The notes: generated from the letters alone by a model not told the origin. 64,000 nucleotides of DNA from Ornithodoros turicata (GCF_037126465.1 NC_088204.1:79049807-79113806); one strand, 5' to 3'. Shown: positions 30,640 to 40,807, counted from the stretch's first letter. Program-made: numbers and translations.

Positions 30640-31770
30640 CGTGTTGTGTGGCGGTTGTGTTGGACTATGAGTTCTGATTTTTCCTGTTTAAAAACGCAAG
30701 CTGTATCATGTGAGTGTCCTCGAACAGTCACACACTCTTAAAAATGAACTTCACCTCATAGCACGCTCCCAGCCAACCATCATCTCGAATGACATCGTTA
30801 TCTGCCCCGATTGGTTGAGAACGGGAGGCGTACGCCTTTTCTGTGACACTTATGCTGTTCATAATTGTCACAAAAATGGCGTACGCCTCCCGTTTGCAAC
30901 AAATCAAGGCAGTTAACGCTACCATTCCAAATGATGGTTGGATAGGAGCGTGCTATGCGGTGAAGTTCATTTTTAAGAGTGCAGCTGCCAGGGAAGATGC
31001 CTGCGCAACATTTGTGCTCTACTTCTTGGTGTAGAAACTATTCGAGCGTCCGAACGCCTCGTACCCGATACCTGGTCAACGACTGCCGAGAGGTAAGTCA
31101 TTTGTCGTTGCTTGTTGCCTTACAACACCGCATTCACTTCGTGTATTGTGAATAAGTGACTTAACAGTTACCGGAATACGCGGTGACCGAGGCAGACAGC
31201 GTAGCTTTGCAGATACGATGGTAGACTATATTTCTTTTCGTGAAACAATATCATCTAAATGTTATGATTAAATACCCGTTCACGTCGTACTATATAAAGG
31301 TATGACGCTGTAAGTCTGATTCTTGGTGCTCGACAAGTTTCGTCCAACGCGTTGACTTAGTAGCTGTTCTGTACGTAGCGCCAAAGCCAAGATTGTCAGG
31401 CTAATCGGTCTGAATATACATTGTGAAGTAGCGCAATAAAAGGTATTTTTTGTACTAAGGTCGCTCATCACACCCCATGGCTGCGAGCTTCTCACAACCC
31501 TACCACCGTTCTTATTTTTCGCATTCAACAGCACCTTTATTCTTTCAATTTACATTGCAACTTTCACATGCATAACTGTATATCTGATACCAATTTTTTT
31601 CATCTTGCAGCCACTGAGCTCCAGTTCCCAGTAGCAGTCCTTGCCAGAGGCAGTCGGACATTATCAGGCTTCTTCAAGCAAATTCTGGAGCAATATTAAT
31701 GTCATCCTGTGTACGTCTTGCTTGCATAACCGTATGTCGCACAATAAAATACTTCATGTGACAAAAACAG
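30640..31770 (+). ncRNA. possible two-exon transcript with a MITE in exon 1
   Basis: A CpG-rich stretch (30540-30640) precedes a region ending at a good donor (GAG at 31092, then GTAAGT). After a 518-bp intron an acceptor (CATCTTGCAG at 31601-31610) starts a second exon with AATAAA at 31743-31748. A family A MITE (30733-30981) would be in exon 1. The spliced product has only a 41-codon frame (ATG near 30996). It is purely inferred from splice and polyadenylation signals; the first-exon start is a guess. Confidence 0.25.
30733..30981. mobile_element. MITE family A, CA target duplication
   Basis: A 249-bp copy with CA duplicated (30731-30732, 30982-30983) instead of TA. Arms and spacer are typical of the family. 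Confidence 0.85.
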
Positions 31771-32044
31771 TGCATGGAAGAAAAAAAGGAACAACAAAAG
31801 AAGACGGGAAGCAGAGCAGAGAGGAGGAAAGTAGTGAGAGAGAAACGGATGACACGTCATTTACGTCATTCGCGTCATACTCGAAAAAGAAATAGGGTGG
31901 CTAGTTCTCAGTCATTGGTCCAGCTCCGGAGGTCACGTGAGTTTTCAGCTACAATAGATTTCTACTACAGCTTCGCGCTCCTGGCGCGAGCTCCACACAC
32001 CCTCCCAAGTTGTTGAGAGAAAGAGGGAAAAAGCAAGTGGTCTG
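31771..32044. other. no gene recognised
   Basis: Purine-rich sequence followed by GC-richer sequence; no supported gene. Confidence 0.4.
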
Positions 32045-32205
32045 CAGGGGCGGATTTAAGGGGGGGGCGACCGCCCCCCCCCCCCGTACGGTCGTGTTCC
32101 CTACGTAAAAACCCTATCTCCTGGACGATGCTGCGCCGCAAAGCACGAAATTTCCTTAAGACCGCCCCCCCCCCCCTCCATGACAGACCCTTAAATCCGC
32201 CCCTG
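32045..32205. mobile_element. 161-bp MITE with CAGGGGCGG ends
   Basis: Ends CAGGGGCGGATTTAAGGG and its complement, flanked by the 6-bp repeat GGTCTG (32039-32044, 32206-32211). C and G runs lie just inside both ends. CAGGGG termini resemble hAT elements, but those usually duplicate 8 bp. Confidence 0.7.
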
Positions 32206-32243
32206 GGTCTGAGGCGTCCGCGCGACAACGGATCTCTGACGCC

Positions 32244-32423
32244 ATGCAGTTTGATGAGTTTCCATCGCATTTCCGAGCACCGCTGCGGTCGACATTCATC
32301 TTCTCGTTGATGTTTACGTTTGTGGTAATAATTCGTGGTTTTTGTTCACGTTATGAGGACGAGTACAGACGTGGCTTGCTGAAACTGATCTTTGAAAATG
32401 TCAGGAAGGCAAATTTCCGTTGA
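32244..32423 (+). CDS. possible 59-residue small membrane protein
   Basis: ATG at 32244 in a fair initiation context (GACGCCATGC) opens a 59-codon frame. The peptide has a hydrophilic N-terminus (MQFDEFPSHFRAPLRS), one strong hydrophobic stretch at residues 17-31 (TFIFSLMFTFVVIIR) and a charged C-terminus (YEDEYRRGLLKLIFENVRK). The amino-acid pattern looks protein-like and fits a single-pass membrane micropeptide. Fifty bases downstream ATGGCGAGTAAG meets a possible donor GTATGT, so the frame could also be an upstream frame of another transcript. No family is recognised. Confidence 0.3.
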   Translation: MQFDEFPSHFRAPLRSTFIFSLMFTFVVIIRGFCSRYEDEYRRGLLKLIFENVRKANFR

Positions 32424-33009
32424 CATGTCCTCCATGTTGGCAGTGCGTGTGCTGGCCTAGCTTTGTGAGGTACAAGCGAGAGCAGGATGGCGAGTAAGGT
32501 ATGTAGCCGATTCCTACATTCGAATTCCTTAAATATGATATTATGTACTGTTGTTTGAATGATCAATCACCTGGACGTTCTGCGCAACATTTTTTTGTCC
32601 AAGCCTGTGTGTGCCTTGTGTGTACGAGCCTGTGTGCGACGGCGCTTGCTTGATAGGACACGATTCCTGGAATGTGCAACACATACATTGGGCATGGGTT
32701 TTGCAAATATTGAGTATATTTTTGCTTTGTTTCCAGGCTGTTTGACAAAAGGTTAGGGTGATTCTTCAACGATGCCACCTTTGAAGAAGTTCACCAAGCG
32801 ACAACGTCATGGTTGCACCGTGTAGGTTGCACCACGCACGACAAGTTTCTGGCGGAGTGCAACACACAGTGAATCTGAAGGAGGACAGTGATGATTTTTG
32901 TGTGCATCGGGTATTTTTTCGTATTACTTTCTGATAGGGATATGTGATGAAGTAGGCCAATAGCAAGCTACGATGCTTGATGCAACCCTGGTTTTATACT
33001 CTGGTAAGT
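32424..33009. other. no gene recognised
   Basis: Possible splice signals (donor at 32497, acceptor near 32736) do not join into a convincing frame. Confidence 0.4.
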
Positions 33010-33010
33010 G

Positions 33011-33181
33011 CAGTGACGGATCTGGGAGAGGGGCGGTTGGGGTATCGTACCTCACGAAAAAAGAAACAACAACAACAACATTAGTTTATGCATTGCATTG
33101 CCATTTCTCCCCTCCCCACTACGCGCTTCGACAAAGAAACCACCCTCTCCGCTAACCATAATGGTCTGGATCCGCCACTGC
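33011..33181. mobile_element. small hAT-like MITE
   Basis: Ends CAGTGACGGATC and GGATCCGCCACTG, with GA-rich and C-rich sequence inside. Termini resemble hAT ends, but no 8-bp duplication is seen. Confidence 0.45.
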
Positions 33182-33318
33182 CTTAGCTATTGAATTCATC
33201 ATTGTTATTATACATGTAAACTAGTTTGGGGAACTAATCAAGGACAAGCGTTGATGTGTCGGAACAAGTGAGCATTGTCTGTTGTTTGATGACCACAATC
33301 TCTTCAACAAGGCTCCTC

Positions 33319-33362
33319 TCAAACAGCATTGATCAGCACATGTCCTGGTCGATGCTGTTTGA
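33319..33362 (+). repeat. 18-bp hairpin with 8-nt loop
   Basis: Arms TCAAACAGCATTGATCAG and CTGGTCGATGCTGTTTGA pair fully in RNA, with two G-U pairs. It is shorter than a usual microRNA precursor and no flanking pairing was found. Confidence 0.4.
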
Positions 33363-33604
33363 AAACCTCTACCATGTTGAACGCGGTAACAACAATAAGG
33401 CTAGCACCCCTGCAGAGCTGACATGCTGTGCAGGGAAGCCCGCTTCGAGTGAATGCATAACTTCCCAATAAGGACTCCTAGAAGTCCAATAGAGATCACG
33501 TCCCTGTAACGTTCAAACGACATCCATCGGAGTTTCATAAAGACGTGTTTCGGATTTTTATTGAACCAAATTCGCACATAGCTCGCACGTCCTCAACATC
33601 CGCA

Positions 33605-33868
33605 AAGGGACGTCCCAGAGACATTCCTCGGATCATTTTGTATTATCTGGTGGGTTTCCTTCGGGTCTTCCGCTTTCTTGCACGTCTTCTTGAGAGAACG
33701 CCTTTCTCTCAGAACTAGTGGCTGTACTGACGTCGAAGCCGTCGGACCAGACGTCTCCTGCTCTGATTTCTTCTTTTTCAGAAGAAACCGCTGCCGAAGG
33801 TCAGAAAACGCTGCCTTGCACGCGAAGGCGACGAATAAGAAAGCGCCTTGTAACCCGGATAGGAACAA
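33605..33868 (-). pseudogene. receptor TM7-tail remnant after the stop codon
   Basis: Four bases past the stop of the gene at 33872-35332 the minus strand resumes the full-length receptor sequence at LSGLQGAFLFVAFACK (helix 7) and continues through KKKKSEQETSGPTASTS to near the tail end. It would be 3' untranslated sequence of that gene; a polyadenylation signal follows at 33557-33562. This marks the right breakpoint where the seven-helix core was lost. Confidence 0.85.
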
Positions 33869-33871
33869 CTG

Positions 33872-35332
33872 TTAGATTGCAACGCTAGCCAAGTTATCGA
33901 TAGCCCATTTATCGATAGCTCGGTTTCTGATAGCCCGGGGCCGAACAAAAACCAGTGTAATGCGTACGACGATCGCTGCGATGACGAGGGCTAGCGTTGC
34001 ATAAGCTATCGCTAACGCGGTTTGATGGTCGCCGCAGTTAGGACAACGTAGTGTTGGTTCCATTGCCAAGGTAGTTGATGCGAATTTTGTTGGATCACGC
34101 AGCACAGGTGCAATACAGGGTACAACAGGGTCACACACGAGGATATGCCCCGTCCATCTGTGTATTTCGTAGTCATCAGAACTCACAATTTTGCCACTGA
34201 CGTTGTATTGCAGCGTGCCATTCGGGAGGATGATGGCTTGGTGTTTTTCAAGAAGGATACAGGGGCAGCTGTGGGTACCGTTCGGGTGTCGACAACCGCC
34301 GATGCCTTTCACTGTTCCTCGTCTGCAGCCGAAAACTCGGCAAGAGTTCAGTCCTGGCAGCCTTATTTGACCTTCATCACATTCATTGTGATGTGTTCGC
34401 TGGTCGAGCTCGGACGAGTAGATGTCTGGAGCAGGTTTGTCAAGCGAAGGAGTAATCAATGATTCAATATATTTGGCTCGCTCGCCGTCTTTCTCAACCG
34501 TTGTACGGGACACTCCATTGCAGAGAGCGCAGTGGTAGTTCTTGTATGTCACTTGTTTCCCATCGTTCGGGGTATAATAGGCAGCGTACAGCGCACACTT
34601 CTGAGCGAGCACAGGGTTGCTTCGTTTGGGACATTCATCCACAGTGGGAGAGCACTCCGTGGTGTTGAACGCACGCGTAAAATTATTCCAGTCAAACACA
34701 GGACTTTGAACGGTAGCATCGTACATAATACCCGCGTGCATCATCCAATAAACGCCTCGTTTGGCGTCATACTGCATCTTCTGCAGTTGGCTATGTGCAC
34801 TCAGTTTCCCTGGCGACTCTCCGACCCATTCAATCTTACTGCCCCAGTCGTACGTCTCGCTTTGATGTCCTCCGTTGCAGTCTACACAGTAGGGATTCCG
34901 ATACAAGGTTCCTGATGGCTTGTGGAAGGAAGGATTGTCGCTGAGGAACTGGAATGACGAAAAAGGAAAATTGCCCGTAAATTGTCCTTCGCATCTCACT
35001 TTCATCCACGGTGGAACAGGTCTTCCTCCACATGACGCTTTTACCCGAACGTAAGGTCCATGACTTGCTAGCTGTGTACACATGTAACGTTCAAGTGATA
35101 CGTCCTCAGCAATGTCGATGCAACAGTCCCCGTATCGATTGCAAGATGGGTCACAAGAGCAAATCGGTTTATGAAAGGTACCTTGAGGTTGCTTGCAAGT
35201 GTAGAAGGAGGACTCCCCGAGCACATTGGAGACTTCTTGTAGCACCGATACTTGAAGATCACTGCCGGATGAAACAGCGAAACACAGTGCGAGGATGAGC
35301 AATGCTGGGATTATGAGTGGCTTCATGTGCAT
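33872..35332 (-). CDS. somatomedin-B-like ectodomain protein, one TM helix (second copy)
   Basis: Single-exon gene of 486 residues from ATG at 35332 (MHMKPLIIPALLILALCF, signal peptide). The somatomedin-B-like module has CSCDPSCNRYGDCCID. The Cys-rich ectodomain is very close to that of 21084-22520 up to about GHILVC, with NFTRAFNTTECSP and YKNYHCALCNGV. The C-terminus is unrelated to either paralog: CPNCGDH, one helix (about 438-463, LAIAYATLALVIAAIVV) and a 23-residue tail with RAIRNRAIDKWAID. The 5' flanks of the two truncated genes are similar, including TTGATCGGT. The ectodomain is kept while signalling helices are replaced, which suggests a membrane-anchored binding protein. Function is inferred only from architecture. 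Confidence 0.8.
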   Translation of the reverse strand: MHMKPLIIPALLILALCFAVSSGSDLQVSVLQEVSNVLGESSFYTCKQPQGTFHKPICSCDPSCNRYGDCCIDIAEDVSLERYMCTQLASHGPYVRVKASCGGRPVPPWMKVRCEGQFTGNFPFSSFQFLSDNPSFHKPSGTLYRNPYCVDCNGGHQSETYDWGSKIEWVGESPGKLSAHSQLQKMQYDAKRGVYWMMHAGIMYDATVQSPVFDWNNFTRAFNTTECSPTVDECPKRSNPVLAQKCALYAAYYTPNDGKQVTYKNYHCALCNGVSRTTVEKDGERAKYIESLITPSLDKPAPDIYSSELDQRTHHNECDEGQIRLPGLNSCRVFGCRRGTVKGIGGCRHPNGTHSCPCILLEKHQAIILPNGTLQYNVSGKIVSSDDYEIHRWTGHILVCDPVVPCIAPVLRDPTKFASTTLAMEPTLRCPNCGDHQTALAIAYATLALVIAAIVVRITLVFVRPRAIRNRAIDKWAIDNLASVAI

Positions 35333-36400
35333 GCTGAGGTAGGATGTACGTCGAAATAAACCGATCAAACTTCAGGTTGGAAAATGAATGATTTAGATCC
35401 AATGAAAACAGGTGTGGTCGCGAACGAGTGCCAAGGCAAACTGCGCAGTTTCTCAAGGAGCTGTACAAGCGATAAGGCTCCTGAAGTAACCTGGCGGTCG
35501 CTCCTGGTAATACCAGTCCTCCTCAGGTAACCGAGGATGCGGCTGTAGGGTATGTACCACTGCGCCAATCTACAACGTTGCAAGCTCATTGGCCCAGGCT
35601 GCGTGCGCGCTCCGATTGGTCGACAACGTTTTGAAATCGCATTTTGTACGCGCGCATGTGTGTGCAGCGTCCCGGCGGCCGTTTCAGCAGTTTCAGCATA
35701 GTTTCGAAATAGCTCGCATCGGTCGGCACGGCGTCCGTCCGTCCTCCTGTGTTCCGTGGTTCCGTGTTTCGGTGATGTCAATCGGCAGAACAGTTTGTGA
35801 TTTTACGCGTGTTGTGCTGTTCCTGGACACGACTATTATCCCACGTACAGTCTATCAACTACGGAACTGGAATGCTTCGTGGGCTGGTGCGGTTGGAACG
35901 TGAAGAACGCGTTCGGGCGCCGTCGGATTTTGAGGCCTGACAACGAAGACAGGATTACGATTACGTGCCACACAAGCGCCTTTTCCGCTTTGCAAACAAC
36001 GAAAGAAGATGCTCATCATAAAATCGGCCGGCAAGGCGTCCTCTCGTGTTCCGGGTTTCGGTGATGTCAATCGGCAGAACAGTTTATAGAAGTGTTCGCT
36101 GGTTTATTCATGCGTCGATGTGATTCAACGTGTGTTGTGCTGTTCCTGGACACGACTATTATCCAACGAACAGTCTATCAACTCTGGAACTGGAATGCTT
36201 CGTGAGTTGGAGCTGTTGGAGAGTGAAGAACAAGCGCGGGCCCCGTCGGATTTCGAGAGCTGTGTTCGTTTTGCTTCAAGTTCGAACTTACTTACAGTGC
36301 GCCAGCAACGCAGTGGACTTTGTATTCACAGTGCATCCATGTATCAGATCTTTGAATCAGTGCTTTGTGTCCAATAAATATTTCTTTTAGCCAAAAGAAG
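35333..36400. repeat. imperfect tandem duplication, unassigned
   Basis: Two units (about 35745-35935 and 36046-36260) share GGTGATGTCAATCGGCAGAA, GTGTTGTGCTGTTCCTGGAC and GGAACTGGAATGCTTCGTG. Both keep an open frame that would read MLRELELLESEEQARAPSDF in the second unit and a similar peptide in the first. AATAAA lies at 36374-36379. It may be a duplicated exon of an unrecognised gene or transposon. Confidence 0.45.
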
Positions 36401-37628
36401 CTTCAGTTATTTTGAATATCGGGTAACGGCGGTAGGCGTGAAATCCGGTAGAAGTCGATGGTAGCCAGAACCGGTCGAAAGGTCAGCCAAAGTTCAGGCT
36501 CCTGATTGGCCGACTTGCATTGCATAATTTCTACAACGCTGCACTCTCATTGGTCGTGTGCCCAGTGTTGTGTGAATTATCTCAAACTATGGGCTCTATG
36601 GGGAGCTGTTGGAGCCTGGTAATACCACTCCCATCTAGTAGCCCGGTCACATGATCCCCACATGTTCTGGTGTTATGGCGATCTGCGCGAAGGCTTGGAA
36701 GGTTATAGCAAACCTCATCTTCAGCAAGCCTTTTTGCTTTCAAGGAGTCTATATGCACAATACTTTGAACGTTATGGGGTGCTTCAACATTTGCCTCGTG
36801 ATAAATCGCAGCAAAAGTTCAGCAAAACAGAAGAGAAGCGAGGCGACGTCACGATGACGTACGTACGTCTTATAGCGATTTAGTGATACATTGCTTCCAC
36901 GCACAGCTTGTGTATTTTGTGTTTGAACGGGTATGATAACTTCTATCTCCAAAGATGTTATGAAAGCGGAAGCATGTTATATTCGGCCGCAGCTCTGTAT
37001 TCAGGTAAAATGCGTCACTGGCATGGAGGACGCCATGTTTTATGACGTATTGCCGTGACGTTTATAGGTCACGTGTGTGGGCAACTAAGCACAATGCCAT
37101 GCGCGGGACACAGCACGTCCGCTTACATCGGGAGAGGCGCTTAGGGCATCTCCTTAGTTTCTTACCCAGGAAACTCAAGGCACACGTGGGCTTAAAGATG
37201 GCGGCGCCCGTGATAGGTGGTGAAACCGTTTGTAAACAAGGAGTCTGTTGTTTCTGCGAAATGTTTTGGATCTTCATAGCGAACCCTGAGACTGGGGGAA
37301 AGACTCCTGTTTCCCCCAGTCTCAGGATTCGTTATGCAGATCAATCAGGGGCGGTCCCGGCGAAGTACTTTTTTTTTGGGGGGGGGGGGGGCGACGTCTG
37401 CTAGCCTTTAGCCTGTCGCTATCCGTTTGGGTGCGAGGGGGGGGGAGGGGTTCTGGACACGGGCTCAACCTTTTCTCGCACGAAATCCTATCACTGGTAA
37501 CCCATTTTAGGTCCCATTTCGGTCACTCTCTTCGAGAGTGTCACAGGGAAAGAGACGAAAACTGGACCAGGCTATGCTTTGGGGGGGGGGGGGCGACTGC
37601 CCCCACCGCCCCCTTGGACACACGCCCC
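36401..37628. other. no assigned gene; one open frame, one hairpin, G runs
   Basis: The plus-strand frame 36662-36883 (73 codons, including KPHLQQAFLLSRSLYAQYF) has protein-like composition but no recognised family. A perfect short hairpin (arms CTGAGACTGGGGGAAA) lies at 37288-37327. AAGATGGCGGC at 37195-37205 matches a YY1-type promoter word. Two long G runs (near 37379 and 37579) look like ends of degenerate repeats. Confidence 0.4.
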
Positions 37629-38265
37629 CCTGTAGACACCAATATAGACGCGCCATAATATGGAAAGTGTATATGAGGGTCGCAAAGCTGTTATTTGTTA
37701 GTGACACGTCTGAGCATCTCCATGTGGCTAACAGACGTTACAACGCACGAACCGCTTCTTAATTTACGTACATCCAGCGGACTGTTCAGAGAATAACACT
37801 GTTGCGATTATAAGTCTAGTTTGCAGGATGAAGCTTTCAGTGGCGTATAGCCAGACCTCCAAGGTAAGGGGGGGGGAGGGCTCGACACGAACACTCGCCC
37901 CCCCCCCCTGCCCTGATCCTGGGTTCGACAACACACACGTACATGTACATACTGCAAAGTGCCGATGAAAAAAAAAAGTGAAGGAAAATAATTTATTTGG
38001 ACTTTCACAGTATCGATTACATGGATAGGTTGTCATGGGCAATGAGCTGAGCTGATGTCACGAGATTGGAAGCATGAACTGCAAGAACTTTCGCGATCGT
38101 CACACTTGCCCCCCCCCCCCTTCTCATATATTATGTTCTCCTCGGATTTGCACGATTTCCGTCGGTTCGTCCGTGGCAGGTAGGGGGGCCTCGAGACCCC
38201 GTAGCCCCCCCCCCCCCGGTGGCTACGCCACTGGAAGCATCTCACTTAATAATAAACTGTAGGAC

Positions 38266-40443
38266 TTAGCAGTGGGTTTCCTTCGAGTATTCAGCTTTCT
38301 TGCACGTCCTCTCGAGAGAACGCCGTTCTCTCAGTGGCTGTACTGACGTCGAAGCCGTCGGACCAGACGTCTCCTGCTCCGATTTCTTCTTTTTCGGAAG
38401 GAACCGCTGCCGAAGGTCAGAAAACACTGATTTCTTGCACGCGAAGGCGGCGAATAAGAAGGCGCCTTGTAACCCGGATAAGACGATGAACGGGTACCAG
38501 AGCCACCGCGAGGCTGTCAGCGCCGCCGCGAACCCGAACGCCCAGGTCAGGCCAAACGCTAGGACTAATTTCACGTAAAGAAGGAACGGGATACCCGGGT
38601 CATCCCGGCGGTTTTTAGCGGTACTCCGGCGTGCAGATCTTAACGACCGCGCCGTGAGGATAAAAAGCACCGCGTTGACCAGTAGTAAAATTGCTACGGG
38701 TGCCAGAAAGAAGGCCATTAGGCTTCCCCGATGACAGATCCAGCACAGGTGGCCACCGTAGTGAGGACTGAGCACCGCCTCCGGTAAAAACACATCTAAC
38801 AGGACTGCCACTCCAACGAGGACCATAGGGCAGAGCCACGCGTACCCGCTGTACCACAGGAACAGGTGCTCGCTACCAGAATCAAACACGTGAGTTGCGA
38901 GTGATCGACACACATCAATCGCTAGCGTGTTCATCCAGAAAAAAGAAGCGAGGTAGCAGTAGTGCAAGACGATGGCCACCAGGTGGCAGGAAGTCGTGTA
39001 CGGCGGCAGATCGTTGCTGACAAGGAACAGTACTTGTGCCAAGGCTAGAGACATCGCGAGGCATAGAATCGCACGCCCAGATGCACGAGCTCGGAGTTGC
39101 GGAAGGGCGATGTACACTACGATGAGCAGAAGAAGACATACGGTGCTCAGAGCTAAGCAGACTTCGGCTATGATCTCTTGCGTCGGGTCGAGCACGACCG
39201 TTACCGGGTGGGACACGCACACGAGAACGTGCCCTGCCCAACCACCCGTCTTGTATTCGTCGGGACCTACAATTTCGTTGCTGAAGTTGAGGTACAACGA
39301 GCGGTTCGGAAGGACTGTGACCCACGCTTCCTCGAAGACAACCCAGGGACAGCTGCGAGACCCGTTCCGTCCAATACAAACGCCGGTACTTCGTTCAAAT
39401 CGAGTATTCTCCGGACAGCTGGCCGGAAGGCAGGAGTTCATATACGGGGCGCTGATTTCGTGTTTTCCGCAGCGACTGTCAGCTATCGACGGGTCGAACA
39501 GGAACTGGAAACTGGAGCCACCTCCGACATACGGTACGGATATCTCGGACCCGACTTTTCTGAGCGAAGTCGTAATCGATGACTGGAGATAAGTCACGCG
39601 CTTGTAGTCGTTCTCAATTGCCGTGCGGGGCACTCCGTTGCAGAGTGCGCAGTGATAATTCTTGTAAGTCACATCTACCGTATCGTTCGGCGTATAATAA
39701 GCAGCGTACAACTCACATTGGCGAACAAGCGCAGGATGACTTCCTTTGGGGCACGTGTCCAGAGCAGGAGAGCACGGCGCTGTGTTGAACGCTCGCGTGA
39801 AGTTCTCCCACCTGAACTCGGCAGCTCGGAACGTGGTGTTGTACGTCGTACCCTGGTGCCGTACCCAGTAAATTCGTCGTTCAACGTCGTAACTAAGCTG
39901 CGTTAACAACGTGCCCTTGCTCATGTTCCTGGGCACCTGTCCAATCCATTCCAGTCGGCTGTGCCAGCGGTAAATATCCGTCAGACCTGCCTTACACAGC
40001 ACGCAGTAAAGGTTTCGATACAACGTTTTCGTCGGCTTGTGGAAGGCGGGAACATCGATGATGTATGTCAACCCCCGGACGTTGCTCGTGAATTGTCCCT
40101 CACACTTGAACTTCATCATCGGTGTGGTTCTCCGTCCCGTACACGACGCTTTCACCCAAACGTAAGGTCCATCACGTTCCAACTGAGTACACATGTATCG
40201 TTCACGTGGAACTTCTTTAGCCACGTCGATGCAACAGTCGCCGTAAAGATTGCAAGACGGGTCGCAGGAACACGTCGGCTTTCGAAGGTCGCGACGGGTG
40301 TCGCACTCGTGAGGGACACTGTCCCCGATCACGGTATTGACTTCTTGTAGAACTGTCTTCTGGAAGTCTTTGGAAGACGAAGCTGCTGGAACGGCGACAC
40401 AGCGAAGGCTGATAATGGTTAACGCTACGAGAATGATATCCAT
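38266..40443 (-). CDS. secretin-family seven-helix receptor with somatomedin-B-like module
   Basis: Intronless gene of 725 residues. A signal peptide (1-22) is followed by a somatomedin-B-like module (about 47-85, CSCDPSCNLYGDCCID), then a Cys-rich, N-glycosylated ectodomain to about 420. Seven helices follow at about 424-447, 456-475, 486-510, 528-551, 573-597, 619-642 and 646-668. WAFGF in helix 6 and LQGAFLF in helix 7 are secretin/adhesion/methuselah-like signatures. The tail is basic (KKKK) and Ser/Thr-rich. It is expected at the plasma membrane, signalling through G proteins; ligand unknown. No GPS cleavage motif is obvious. A polyadenylation signal may be at 37992-37997. Two ectodomain-only paralogs and a tail pseudogene lie within 31 kb. 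Confidence 0.9.
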   Translation of the reverse strand: MDIILVALTIISLRCVAVPAASSSKDFQKTVLQEVNTVIGDSVPHECDTRRDLRKPTCSCDPSCNLYGDCCIDVAKEVPRERYMCTQLERDGPYVWVKASCTGRRTTPMMKFKCEGQFTSNVRGLTYIIDVPAFHKPTKTLYRNLYCVLCKAGLTDIYRWHSRLEWIGQVPRNMSKGTLLTQLSYDVERRIYWVRHQGTTYNTTFRAAEFRWENFTRAFNTAPCSPALDTCPKGSHPALVRQCELYAAYYTPNDTVDVTYKNYHCALCNGVPRTAIENDYKRVTYLQSSITTSLRKVGSEISVPYVGGGSSFQFLFDPSIADSRCGKHEISAPYMNSCLPASCPENTRFERSTGVCIGRNGSRSCPWVVFEEAWVTVLPNRSLYLNFSNEIVGPDEYKTGGWAGHVLVCVSHPVTVVLDPTQEIIAEVCLALSTVCLLLLIVVYIALPQLRARASGRAILCLAMSLALAQVLFLVSNDLPPYTTSCHLVAIVLHYCYLASFFWMNTLAIDVCRSLATHVFDSGSEHLFLWYSGYAWLCPMVLVGVAVLLDVFLPEAVLSPHYGGHLCWICHRGSLMAFFLAPVAILLLVNAVLFILTARSLRSARRSTAKNRRDDPGIPFLLYVKLVLAFGLTWAFGFAAALTASRWLWYPFIVLSGLQGAFLFAAFACKKSVFSDLRQRFLPKKKKSEQETSGPTASTSVQPLRERRSLERTCKKAEYSKETHC

Positions 40444-40807
40444 AATTGAGGTCCAGTATTCGTCACCGACGTCTCATCCCATATCGAAGTCGTTTATCGT
40501 GGAGGTTACCCCCGAAGTACAGGAAGAATGTCTGACTTCCATCACTTCCATATTGCAACGTTTCTTTGCGCAGCTACTGTACACGATAATGTGAGAGGGA
40601 GGACTTCGATCACGGAAATTGGAGCAACTGCTGAAATGTCGCCGTTGGAAACACGCGATAAGGTATAAGAGAGAAAGATAACAACAGGCTTCTGCGAAGT
40701 TATTGTTGCGGTTTTCTGGGCCGATGGGTTTCTAATGGGCGAGGGTTCCCGCTCATGTCAACGTTACCAACGATTTTCTACAGTCTACACTATTCCAGTA
40801 TCACCTA
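40444..40807. other. receptor 5' flank, nothing further
   Basis: Upstream region of the receptor gene. No clear core promoter word is recognised. Confidence 0.35.
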
